A DNA stretch of 64,000 bases, taken from assembly GCA_964035015.1 (NCBI GenBank), contig OZ036011.1, positions 11,164,894-11,228,893 on the forward strand. Direction: 5' to 3'. The position numbers and the translations under genes are program-made. Below are positions 32,601 through 44,600 of this stretch, piece after piece. The notes beneath the pieces were generated by a model. It made no database searches and had not been told where the DNA came from. It saw only the letters and a list, made by a program, of their open reading frames with translations. The stretch is from Corallium rubrum. Lineage: Eukaryota > Cnidaria > Anthozoa > Scleralcyonacea > Coralliidae. Every line of letters begins with the position of its first letter. The stretch's first letter is position 1.

Positions 32601-35600
32601 TTCGCTCTTGCCAGCTCCGCTCAGTGGAAACGAAAGTAAAAGTAAAGCGTTTGCTGCAGATTTCTCATCAACAAGACGAGGCCTCTTGACTTAAGTAAGT
32701 GACCTTCGTGTCGCCGGTTTACGTTTCCGATTCTTTGTACGTATATCTACAAATCACGAACACTGATCATGAAAGGGTACATTTTGTAAACGCGCAAATT
32801 TTGTCCTCTGAAATATCACAATGATGAATAAACTTACCAATTATTTACTTGCTGTCGCTGGTATGGGGTCGCGAACTGTGGGCCCGTTTTCGCCAACAAA
32901 ATGCAGACTGCAGATGAAACTATCTTTCGAACAAACGAAAGAATCGCCGCGCCGACACGCATCAATCCATCGCTTGCGCTTCTCTCCGCGCCTCTTTGAA
33001 CCAGGAAAGTGGATAAACGAAATTAAATCGGCGTTACAATTGTTCACCATACGCCCTGGATAACGCGAATCGTTTTTACACGTACCCCAAGCGCACCTTT
33101 AGTGGCAACCATGTTGTACTCTTATTAGAACTGTTTGTTCGAACTTTATATAAGCTTGTACGAACTTTGGGTGTTTGTTTACATTTTTGGTCACGTGTCA
33201 CTACACGTGTTTCTAGTGCCGAAAAGGTCAATTCAAACTTCACGACAAACTTCCCGACGAACTTCGCGAACTTCCATACCAAGTTCCCAACCTTCCAACG
33301 AATGTTGACAAACGAATTTCAAAAGCAAGCTGAAACTGGCTAGAACTATGTATATTTCTCAAACTCATAAACAATTCATGAGCTAATTAGCCAATCAAAG
33401 AACAATATTTGGTCATGAGTTTTGAAACCCGGTAAAGGTCGCGCTAACTGAATTCAGATAATAAACGACACAAACAAAGAACCATTTATTACCACATTTC
33501 TTAATTATAAATCCATTGTCTAATCTAATATGCACCAATATCACCAAGTCCTCGCGAATTCTACTATAATAGACGATTGAGAAGCTATTTCATGAACTCG
33601 TCTATCGTGTTTTACCAGGGGTTGCAAACACTCGAGAACAACAAAAATCACTCGGCCTATTACCTCGTAATTTTCAATGTTCCCCCTCGGCTTGCAGCCT
33701 CGTGATTTTCATTATTCTCTCATGTTTTACAAACACTCGAGAACAATGAAAATTACTCGGTTATAACGGCCTCGTGATTTTCATTGTCCTCTCGTGTTTG
33801 TAACCCCTGGTAAAACACTCCTACTCGTTTATGAAATATTACATATATTAATGTATAATATAATGTATATAATTTTCGTAATTCTGTTGTATAATTAGGT
33901 AAACTTACAGGCATCTACAGTGAAGATTTTGATGGGACGGATGACAAAAACAGTGAGGTAAAAATGCTCAATAATTTTTTCAATAAATTGTGCCTTACTG
34001 ATTTAGCAACAGTGCTTGGAATTAGCGGCCCTTACAAAAAATGTGTAGGAAAAGTCGTTAATTCTTTTAGATTTTATGCAAAACAGCAGTTAAAAATATG
34101 TGCAGAGTGAAAAGTGGTAATTTATCGAGAATAGTTTTGATAACGAAATTTTGAGGTTTCGTGCGGCGCTTTTCATCTTAGTAAAATGTCAAGGTACTGT
34201 ATTCTCGCCAGTTTACCACATTTTCATTTTTGCTCTATATCTAAAACACTGACTACGCAACACTCTAGTTTTTTACACTCTCACTGATCTATGTTAGAAG
34301 TCTGGTGTTCTTTCACAATTGCATTCGCAAGCAACCTGGAATAATCTATATTACTGAGTATCTTGGGCTGTTATTTTAGAGTGAAGAAGAGACAAGCAGT
34401 GATGAAGATGAGAGTGATGATGATCATTATGGTGTTGAACAATTATCTTTGAGTTTTAACGATGTACATGTAAGTACAAGAATATCTTTATCTATGGGCA
34501 TCAGGAGGAAAATCGGACCTGGTTATTTATATCGCGTAAATAGTTTTTTAAACGTAGACGCATGTACGCCATGCGTACCTATTTTTAAAGGGATTACCGC
34601 ATGCTTAAACAAATAGGCCTCTTTGGCGCCGCCATATTGGATTTGATGACGTAATCTCATCGGTGCCGCCATCTTGAATTTGATGACGTAACCTCATGGG
34701 TGCCGCCATCTTGAATTTGATGACGTAACCTCATGGGCGCCGCCATCTTGGATTTGATGACGTCACCTCATGGGCGCCGCCATCTTGGATTTGATTACGT
34801 CACCTCGTGGGCGCCGCCATCTTGAATCTGATGACGTAACCTCATGAGTGCCGCCATCTTGAATTTGATGACGTCACCTCATGGGCGCCGCCATCTTGGA
34901 TTTGATGACGTCACCTCATGGGCGCCGCCATCTTGGATTTGATGACGTCACCTCATGGGCGCCGCCATCTTGGATTTGATGACGTAAAAATGGTTACACT
35001 TATTGTCTCGAAACAATGAAACCATTGACTTGGAATAATGAGTGCAAAAAGTAAAGTCAAGCCCTACGTGTTTACTGTACCTTCAAAATTAGAGAGAATT
35101 ATTATTTTTACCACGCATTATATTTTATGCATTGTTTTGTGTTTTTATTATTATTGAAATGTAGAAATTAAGGAGAAGTTTGGAAAGGGACAGCAGCATA
35201 ATGGAAAGTATTCAAACCGTTATTGAGGTGAGTGTCTTCATAGTCAATCGAGATATGGTCTGGAAACTCAGCTAAAGTCTTTGGTCTATCTTTTTGTTCG
35301 CCTTTATGCATTTTTGTGCACGGTGTACGGTTACTGAACACATTGTATTTTAGTATAATGAACGAATTGTCCAATAGCAACGTTTCAGTTCAATCACTCA
35401 ACCGTGCTATTTAAATATTAATAAACCCAAAACAAAGGATGTGCACGGTGTAAGGTACGGTTCAACATAAAATCCCAGCTCATTATAGGCGCTTTGAAGT
35501 TTGCCAAGTTTCCAGACCATATCTCGATTGACTATGGTGTCCTGGTTCAAACTACACCATCGTTGGTAAAGTGCTTTCAGCTTGAGGTTGGTACAAAGTT

Positions 35601-38600
35601 TCAGCTTGTCTTTGCTGTACAAGCTGCTGTAAGTTGTTAAACTTAGAAAAATCTGACCTCCAGACGAGACTCGAGTATCGTGAACAACCTCGGTCTGCCA
35701 TTTGAGTTCCAGTATCTCAATGGTTAGAGCGTTTGCCGCTTCACTATTCACTACTGTATAAACAATAGTTCTTATGATAATGTCGGCAATGAGATGGTAG
35801 AATGTATTTATTATAGTGTTATTTCTCATATTCACCGTCCATTTAAAGTCAGTTTCAGCTTGCTTTTGAAATTCATTTGTCAACATTCGTTGGAAGGTTG
35901 GGAACTTGGTACGGAAGTTCGCGAAGTTCGTTGTGAAGTTTGTCGTGAAGTTCAAATTTAATAAGCTTTGAATTGAATTCCTTTGGTAAAATCACGGAGA
36001 AGAAGATTATTTGTTGTATAGAATATAATAATAGATACTTGGTTAAGCAGAAACAAATTGCCGACGTAAATCTGTATCTACCTCGCAACGTAGTTCGGAA
36101 CATTGCAACGTAGTTCGGAATGTTAATTTCAATTATACATATCGGATTTCAAAAGCAAGCTGAAATGGACTATAAAGGTCGTTCGTGTTCATTGAACAAG
36201 ATTCAGGGACTGTCTATAAGCTTCAAACAGGATATACTATCTATAAAAGGTGGTTGAAGGAGTGTTTGGTACACTTAGTTGCTTCCGAGAGATGAAAAAC
36301 TGAATCAAAAAGTCACGAACACGAGATTTATATAAAGACTAATAACCGAATTATACGTAATTGGTAAAGTGTGTTCAGCTTGAAGTTGGTACAAAGTTAA
36401 TTCCAGTTGTTTTTGCTGTTCAAGCTGTCGTGAGTATAGCTAAACTTAGAAAACTCTGACCTCCAGACGAGACTCGGGTATCGTGAACAACCTTGGTCTG
36501 CCATCTGAGTTCCAGTGGCTCAATGATTAGAACGTTTGCCGCTTCACTGTTCACTACTGTATAAATAATAGCTCATATGATAATGTCGGTAATGAGATGA
36601 TAGAATGTATTTATAGTGTTATTTCTCATATTCACCGTCCATTTAAAGGTCGTTCGTGTTCATTGAACAATTTTCACGGAGTGTCTATAAGCTTCAAACA
36701 GGATATACTTTGTGTAAAAGGTAGTTGAAGGAGTGTTTGGTATACTTTAGTTCCTTCCGAGAGATGAAAAACTGAAAGTCACGAACACGAGATTTATATA
36801 AAGACTAACAACCGAATTATACGTAATTGGTATAGTGTTCAACTTGACGTTGTTACAAAGTTTCAGTTTAAACTTAGAAAACTCTGATCTCCAGACTCCC
36901 ATCTGAGTTCCAGTATCTCAATGGTGAGAGCGTCCGGCTGGTACTCGGAAGATAGCCTGGTACCCTGGCTCAATTTCAAAAGAAATATGCGCCAGGTAAC
37001 CACTAATCTCATTCTCGCGCCATCAGGGCTAAATCCACTTATGACGATTGCAGTTTTACTCATAGCCAATAAAACCGCGCGAAATTTGAACCAATAGGAA
37101 AGCAGAAGTCTTTAGTGGTTACCTGGCCCATATTCATTGATTGGGCCAGGGTACCAGGCTACTCAGAAGGTTGTGGGTTCGAGTCCCGTCTGGAGCTCAA
37201 AGCTTGCTGTGTTTAGCTACTTGCGACAAGCTTGTGGAAGGAAAAGTCTGGAAAAACAGCCAAAACAAGCTGAAACTTTATAATTCTTGTTTTTTCTTAA
37301 ACCAAGGGTGATAGTTTTAATGAAGCTGATGAAGATTGTGATAGCAATGATGAGATGTATGAAGTAAAAGATCTTACGAAGTTTGAAGAACATATGGACG
37401 TTAAAGATATTGAGGACGATGATGATGAAATTGAAGAAGAGATTGAGATGGAAAATGTTAGCTTGGACATGAGTGATAGCCAAGTTTTGGGGAATATTCC
37501 TCAACTTAGGAGTAGCTATGTTGTTTCTGAGAAACCAGCTGCGGGAAGGAAGGAGAATGTGAAGACACTGCTTGATCAAAGTGGAGCAGATGAGGATACG
37601 ATTGTTCTTAGTTTTTCAAAAAGTGAGGAAAATAATATGAGACGAATGAAAGAGCACGTAAAGAAAAGAATGAGAATGATTTGTTTGAGATGATGAGGGA
37701 AAGGAGAAAAGAATAAGTAAAAAGAGTGGAGGGAGGGAAAGAAGGAGAGAGGGAGGGAAGGAAGGAAAGAAATAAGGAAGGAAGGAAGGAAGGAAGGAAG
37801 GAAGGAAGGAAGGAAGGAAGGAAGGAAGGAAGGAAGGAAGGAAGGAAGGAAGGAGGGAGGGAGGGAGGGAGGGAGGGAGGGAGGGAGGGAGGGAGGGAGG
37901 GAGGGAGGGAGGGAGGGAGGGAGGGTAGGCAGGTAGGTAGGTAGGTAGGTAGGTAGGTAGGTAGGTAGGTAGGTAGGTAGGTAGGTAGGTAGGTAGGTAG
38001 GTAGGTAGGTAGGTAGGTAGGTAGGTAGGTAGGTAGGTAGGTAGGTAGGTAGGTAGGTAGGTAGGTAGGTAGGTAGGTAGGTAGGAAGGAAGGAAGGAAG
38101 GAAGGAAGGAAGGAAGGAAGGAAGGAAGGAAGGAGGGAGGGAGGGAGGGAGGGAGGGAGGGAGGGAGGGAGGGAGGGAGGGAGGGAGGGGGGAAGGGAGG
38201 GGGGGTTGGTTGGTTGGAGGTTTGGATGGATGGAAGAAAACAAAGGAAAGAAATAGAAAGAATGAAAAGATGAGAAAGAGTGGAATTCAATGATAAAAAA
38301 AATGAAAATGATGTTAATTTTTTAGATAAATCTTCAAAAAGACTGCTATCAGCTACTAGGTACTCTGGCCTTGTTATAATTCTAATTATTTTGTATTCAA
38401 TTGTATCTGATTATTGATTTAAATGGCGGTAATTCTCAGTTGGTTTCATACTCACATTGTGTTGATTATTACAGAAGAAATCCTGGTCTTATACCAGAAC
38501 CTTTAACAAAACAGCCACAAGATAAACAAATCAGAGACGTTAATACTGGCACCAAAAAGTATGTTATACACACATGTTAAATATAATTTATTAAATAGAC

Positions 38601-41600
38601 TTAATCTTAGTTAGTTTCAGAAATTGCAGCTTGATGTTAGTAATAATTGTTAGTTGTTTGCTGTACAAGCTGTGTTAGTTAGTAATACTCAGGAAAACTC
38701 TGAGCTCTAAGCGGGACTCGAACCCACAACCTTCTGAATGCTAGCTACAATCTTGGACAAAAGTAGTTGTAACACTCAGCCCCCTTCCCCCCAATTCAAT
38801 GTTGTCATTTGAAAGCTTGCGCAAAGACTCACGGTGGGACGCAAGAATGTGACAACATTGATTTGGGGGGCTGAGTGTTACAACAGTTTTGTCCAAGATT
38901 GTCTCCGACTGTTTTTTTTTCTATTTACATAAATTAGCGTTAAAACCTGTTTTATATACATAAAATAATGTGAATAAATACACTACAAAGTTTAAGCTAT
39001 TTTCCTTGAGTAGAAAGATCAATAATTTGCATTTAAACACGAATAGAGTCAATGCCGCACGGGTTTTCTTGGCGCAGGCTCCTCTATATTATACTTTCTG
39101 GTCAGCGTTCATCGAGTTTACTCTAATAAACTGACGTCACAATGGAATAGCCGTCTCATTTTTTCAAAAATATATTTGCGCTAGCTGTTTTATCAGAATT
39201 TAAGTTCTGTTTTTGCTTTGTCATGGTTTTTTTGAGACGTCTGTGTCCCAACAAGAGAGCGTATATTTACATGCTTCTCAAAGAAATGAAGATGAGCACA
39301 AGGAGTATCGCTCGGAAATGCGGAGTTTCCAATGCAACTGTTTCAAGAATTGGAAACAATTTCAAGAATCCTGATCGTAAACCTACTCGCCGTTCAGGAA
39401 GACCACAAAAAATTACAAACCGCATGAACAGAAACCTTATTAGAACATTAAAAAACATTCGACATAGTGAAGGGGGCCATTTTTCTTCAAAGAAGATTGC
39501 ACTTGAAGCAGATATACCATCTACAATCAGCAACCGAACGGTGTGACGTGCACTCAACAAAAGTGAATTCCAATGGCTACAAGCAAGGAAGAAGGGTTTG
39601 ATGACTGTAAAAGACCACAGTAAACGCTTGCGATTTGTGCAAATGATAAGAAGAGAGCACCCAGGTGACTTTTTCTGGATGGATGGAATTGCTTTCTATT
39701 TTGATGGTGTTTCATTTATTCACAAAACTCGGCCTGCTGACCAAGCCCTAGCCCCTCGAGGTCGCATTTGGAGAAAGCGTTGCGAAGGACTTGATTATGC
39801 CTGTACCGCAAAGGGTTCGACGTGTCTAAGTGGTGGCCGTTGGGTAAAAGTCTTTGTCGCTATATCATTTGCAAGAGGAGTGATACTCGCAAAACCATAC
39901 CAACATCTTGACGGACCAATGTTTGCCGACTTCGTTACGGACAACTTTGCAGCAACATTTATTCGCTCGGGCAAAGAAACGAATGTGTTCTTGCAAGATG
40001 GAGACCCAAGTCAGAACAGTGGACATGCAAAAGCTGTATTTACTGAACTAGGATATACATGTTTTAAAATACCGCCGCGGTCACCAGACATTAATCCTAT
40101 TGAAAATCTTTTTCATTTAGTCAAAAATAAACTTAATACTGACGTATACACAATAATTAATATAATCTGCACTATCTACCAACGGTCTACCACGGTCTAC
40201 CACGGTCTACCACTAGTTTATAACAAATTAATATGTATTCAGTTTTCTATTAAATATTTGGTAGACCGTGGTAGATCGTTGTATATAGGGAATAATTCCG
40301 ATGATTTGAATGTAATTTAAACGCTTTATTTCGTCAGTACTTTTATCACTTTTTGAGATTGCTTCAACCTAACATTGGTAGTATTACCAGCTTTTTTATT
40401 TTCGTTATTTAACGTGAGGCATCCCTACTATGACTTTTGACTACATTTACCTTTAATAGCATTGTGAATATTTTAAGCCCCGATACAATCTCACCCTTCC
40501 CCAAGAGTGCAATAACAAGTCATCCGTAGTATTAACAAGGAGGTAGTCTTTTGTGTAAAATCTATATCTTATCAAATTAATTACACCGAATTGATTCTAC
40601 CAATTACCAGTTTACATATTGAAATATACAGACAAAAGTGATTACCATTTTTCTATATAAATTCAAATCATTGTGGTTAAACTGGACAGTTAATTGAGAG
40701 AACGTCAAAGATGGAGTTTCTTTCGCAATACCAATCGTCGTGTGAAGAAGAAGAAGAAGAAGAAGAAGAAGAAGAAGAAGAAGAAGAAGAAGAAGAAGAA
40801 GAAGAAGAAGAAGAAGAAGAAGAAGAAGAAGAAGAAGAAGAAGAAGAAGAAGAAGAAGAAGAAGAAGAAGAAGAAGAAGAAGAAGAAGAAGAAGAAGAAG
40901 AAGAAGAAGAAGAAGAAGAAGAAGAAGAAGAAGAAGAAGAAGAAGAAGAAGAAGAAGAAGAAGAAGAAGAAGAAGAAGAAGAAGAAGAAGAAGAAGAAGA
41001 AGAAGAAGAAGAAGAAGAAGAAGAAGAAGAAGAAGAAGAAGAAGAAGAAGAAGAAGAAGAAGAAGAAGAAGAAGAAGAAGAAGAAGAAGAAGAAGAAGAA
41101 GAAGAAGAAGAAGAAGAAGAAGAAGAAGAAGAAGAAGAAGAAGAAGAAGAAGAAGAAGAAGAAGAAGAAGAAGAAGAAGAAGAAGAAGAAGAAGAAGAAG
41201 AAGAAGAAGAAGAAGAAGAAGAAGAAGAAGAAGAAGAAGAAGAAGAAGAAGAAGAAGAAGAAGAAGAAGAAGAAGAAGAAGAAGAAGAAGAAGAAGAAGA
41301 AGAAGAAGAAGAAGAAGAAGAAGAAGAAGAAGAAGAAGAAGAAGAAGAAGAAGAAGAAGAAGAAGAAGAAGAAGAAGAAGAAGAAGAAGAAGAAGAAGAA
41401 GAAGAAGAAGAAGAAGAAGAAGAAGAAGAAGAAGAAGAAGAAGAAGAAGAAGAAGAAGAAGAAGAAGAAGAAGAAGAAGAAGAAGAAGAAGAAGAAGAAG
41501 AAGAAGAAGAAGAAGAAGAAGAAGAAGAAGAAGAAGAAGAAGAAGAAGAAGAAGAAGAAGAAGAAGAAGAAGAAGAAGAAGAAGAAGAAGAATTGTCATT

Positions 41601-44600
41601 GTCGCGGCGAGCAGTCATTCCTGCTGAAGCCTCTTAATGATATTTACAAATGCTTCACCAATCCCGCAACAGGAACATATGCCTGGCTTGGCGTTGAACA
41701 AGCTGAAGTTGTTTTTCTAAACGATTTTCGCTGGAGCAAAGAACTTATTCGGTGGAATGAACTGCTCCTAATGCTCGAAGGGGAAACAATAAGTATCTCA
41801 GCGCCTAAAACGCACTTTAGGCAAGATTTGCGTTTGTCTGGGGACTGCCCTATATTTGCAACCTCTAAGTACCCGCTGATTTATGTACGTGGTGGATCTA
41901 TCGATCAAAGAGAAACCGACATGATGAACACACGTTGGGTATATTTCGAATTTTCAACGCAAATCCCAAAAGAAAACCAAGTTGAAATTTTGCCGTGTGC
42001 ACACTGTTTTGCCGAATTAGTACTGGATAACATGTCAAATAAAAACCAACAATCCTTTTAAAATGTATATAATATTATTTTTCGACAAATAAAAAAGGAG
42101 AATAAAGGCTTACCTAAGCTATTACATATTTATTGATAATATTTAGCCTTCACCCACCCCATATACACCCACCCCATATCCACCCACCCCATATCCACCC
42201 ACAATTTGAAAACAAATGTTTACTCCTTTTTAAAATTTATTCAAATCATCTTGAAAAAAATATCCAACAAGGGAGACTGGGCCGAGTAATACGCCGACAA
42301 ATACAATACCCCGTAATTTGGCCATTTTATAAACAAAAATAAAAAATTTGCATAAATGTTATATTTCGTCTCTATAACTTCCCAAATTAAAAGATATATA
42401 GTTATATCATAAAAAATAACAAAATTAGCCATTAGACAATCTTGGACAAAAGTAGTTGTAACACTCAGCCCCCTTCCCCCCAATTCAATGTTGTCATTTG
42501 AAAGCTTGCGCAAAGACTCACGGTGGGACGCAAGAATGTGACAACATTGATTTGGGGGGCGGGGGTGTTACAACAGTTTTGTCCAAGATTGTAGACGCTC
42601 TAACCATTGAGCCACTAGAACTCAGATAGCAGAGCAAGGTTAATTAAGGTATTTATACCTTAGACTGTGCCCAGTCCTCCAGGAACGAGTCTTAACCGCT
42701 CGGTTACAAGCGGTTGGAACTCGTTCCTAGAGGACTGGGCACAGTGGGTTCGAGTCCCGCTCAGAGCTCAGAGTTTTTCTGAGTATTACTAACTAACACA
42801 GCTTGTACAGCAAACAACTGACAATTATTAGACTTAATCTTTTCTATAATTCAGTGGTTTTTATTACTTTTTAAATATTTTGTAAGGCAAACAACACCGA
42901 AAGTGAAAGATGGCGTAACTGAGGATCTAACTAACACAAGAAATACAAACAAACAGTTGTCTGATATAAAATGTATGTGAAACAACATCTTTTCTAACTA
43001 TATCTGCATAGCTAGAATAGTAACGTAAGCGAAAGCTTTGCTTTTGACGGAAATGTTCGAAGTTCATTCCGAAGTTCGTTTTGAACCGGCTTTGCGTTTG
43101 ATTGGTTAGTTACTCGTAGCCAATCAAATGCCTAGTTCAAAATGAACTCGCGAACTTCGGAACGAATTTCAAACATTCCCGTCAAAAGCAACCTGAAACC
43201 GAATGTAAGAACTCTTCTTAATCTGGAATACTTGGAGTATCATCCATTAAGCTCTCCAGCTTAACCAGAATAACCTATCGTTTGAAAAACGAGAAATTAG
43301 GCTATATTTTAGAGATTATTTTTATTCAGGAATAACCCAACGCACCCTTTATCTGATAGCCATTATACCAACTCAATTCAATTCAATTCAATTCAATTCA
43401 ATTCAATTCAATTCAATTCAATTCAATTCAATTCAATTCAATTCAATTCAATTCAATTCAATTCAATTCAATTCAATTCAATTCAATTCAATTCAATTCA
43501 ATTCAGTTCAATTCAATTCAATTCAATTCAATTCAATTCAATTCAATTCAATTCAATTCAATTCAATTCAGTTCAGTTCAGTTCAGTTCAGTTCAGTTCA
43601 GTTCAATTCAATTCAATTCAATTCAATTCAATTCAATTCAATTCAATTCAGTTCAGTTCAATTCAATTCAATTCAATTCAATTCAATTCAATTCAATTCA
43701 ATTCAATTCAATTCAATGAGCGAGTTCCAGGGTGTTGTGCGCGTATCGTTTTGCAAAGGAATTGGCGGGCTCTTGGCGGGCTCTCTACAAAGTAAGCAAT
43801 GACAAACAGACTTGCTAGCGACCCAACAACAGCAGAAGAACAATGGTAAATATCCAAAAACTGTATCTATACTTTGTTGATTTTAAACAATATGTGTACT
43901 TTGAGGGGAGCTTGCCAGGTTTTTTGAAAAATGATGCGCGCGCAACACCCTGAAACTCGCCTATTCAATTCAATTCAATTCAATTCATTTCAATTCAATT
44001 CAATTCAATTCAATTCAATTCAATTCAATTCAATTCAATTCAATTCAATTCAATTCAATTCAATTCAATTCAATTCAGTTCAATTCAATTCAATTCAATT
44101 CAATTCAAATTTTCAATTTCACTTCAATTTTCAACAGAAACTTTTACCTGTCCAATTTGGCTTAATAAAAGTAGTGTGTTGCGTAGGCAGTGTTGAAATA
44201 CAAATCGAAATAGAGTAAGGTTTGATTACTGCCGAAATTATTGAACGTTAGTTTTCTAACGTTTCGAGTGAAAGCCCTTTGTCAGAGAGAAACGTGAACG
44301 AAGATCCTTCTCTCGAAACGTTAGAAAACTACGTTCGTTCAATAATTTCGCCAGTACTCAAATCTTGCTAATTTGGCTTAACTTTGGTTTAAATTGCCTT
44401 AATTTGGCTTAACTTTGGTGGCGACTGTTATCCATGACGATGAAAGATGGATATTCATACAATACTGTACTACACCTTACTGTACCATATGTGTTTCTAG
44501 CTTCTGAGTGTCGAGGAACACGTCCTCTGTCTGCCACTCGTATGAAGAAAATGGATTCTAGCTTTGTACTAAGCTCTCAAGATGTTTTAGAAGCTGTAGC

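Larger units (their letters stand above)
29638..33345 (+). mobile_element. THAP-type DNA transposon remnant in KATNIP intron 7
   Basis: The ends TTTTCAGCTTGCTTTTGAAAT (about 29638) and ATTTCAAAAGCAAGCTGAAA (about 33320-33343) are inverted. Inner arms of about 700 bp (30390-31120 and 32540-33240) are also inverted copies, and each contains a THAP exon. Between them lie a three-unit 112-bp repeat and decayed transposase sequence. THAP plus this helix-turn-helix points to the PIF/Harbinger-related ISL2EU/IS4EU type. No DDE catalytic core is seen. Confidence 0.7.

Noticed and set aside
34622-34987. CRISPR-like regular direct repeats
   Set aside because: There are no unique spacers; units are contiguous 36-bp copies in a eukaryotic intron.
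37161-37205. Functional tRNA gene from the GGTTCGAGTCCCG box
   Set aside because: The acceptor stem does not close, the A and B boxes are split by a MITE, and similar heads recur as SINEs.
40694-41637. Poly-Glu, poly-Lys, poly-Ser and poly-Leu open frames
   Set aside because: They are translations of a pure GAA/TTC tract, with no conserved protein on the upstream side.
43328-43372. Extra KATNIP exon after 42972
   Set aside because: An acceptor exists and a frame is possible, but no donor follows before the ATTCA satellite, whereas exon 44501-44620 fits the phase directly.
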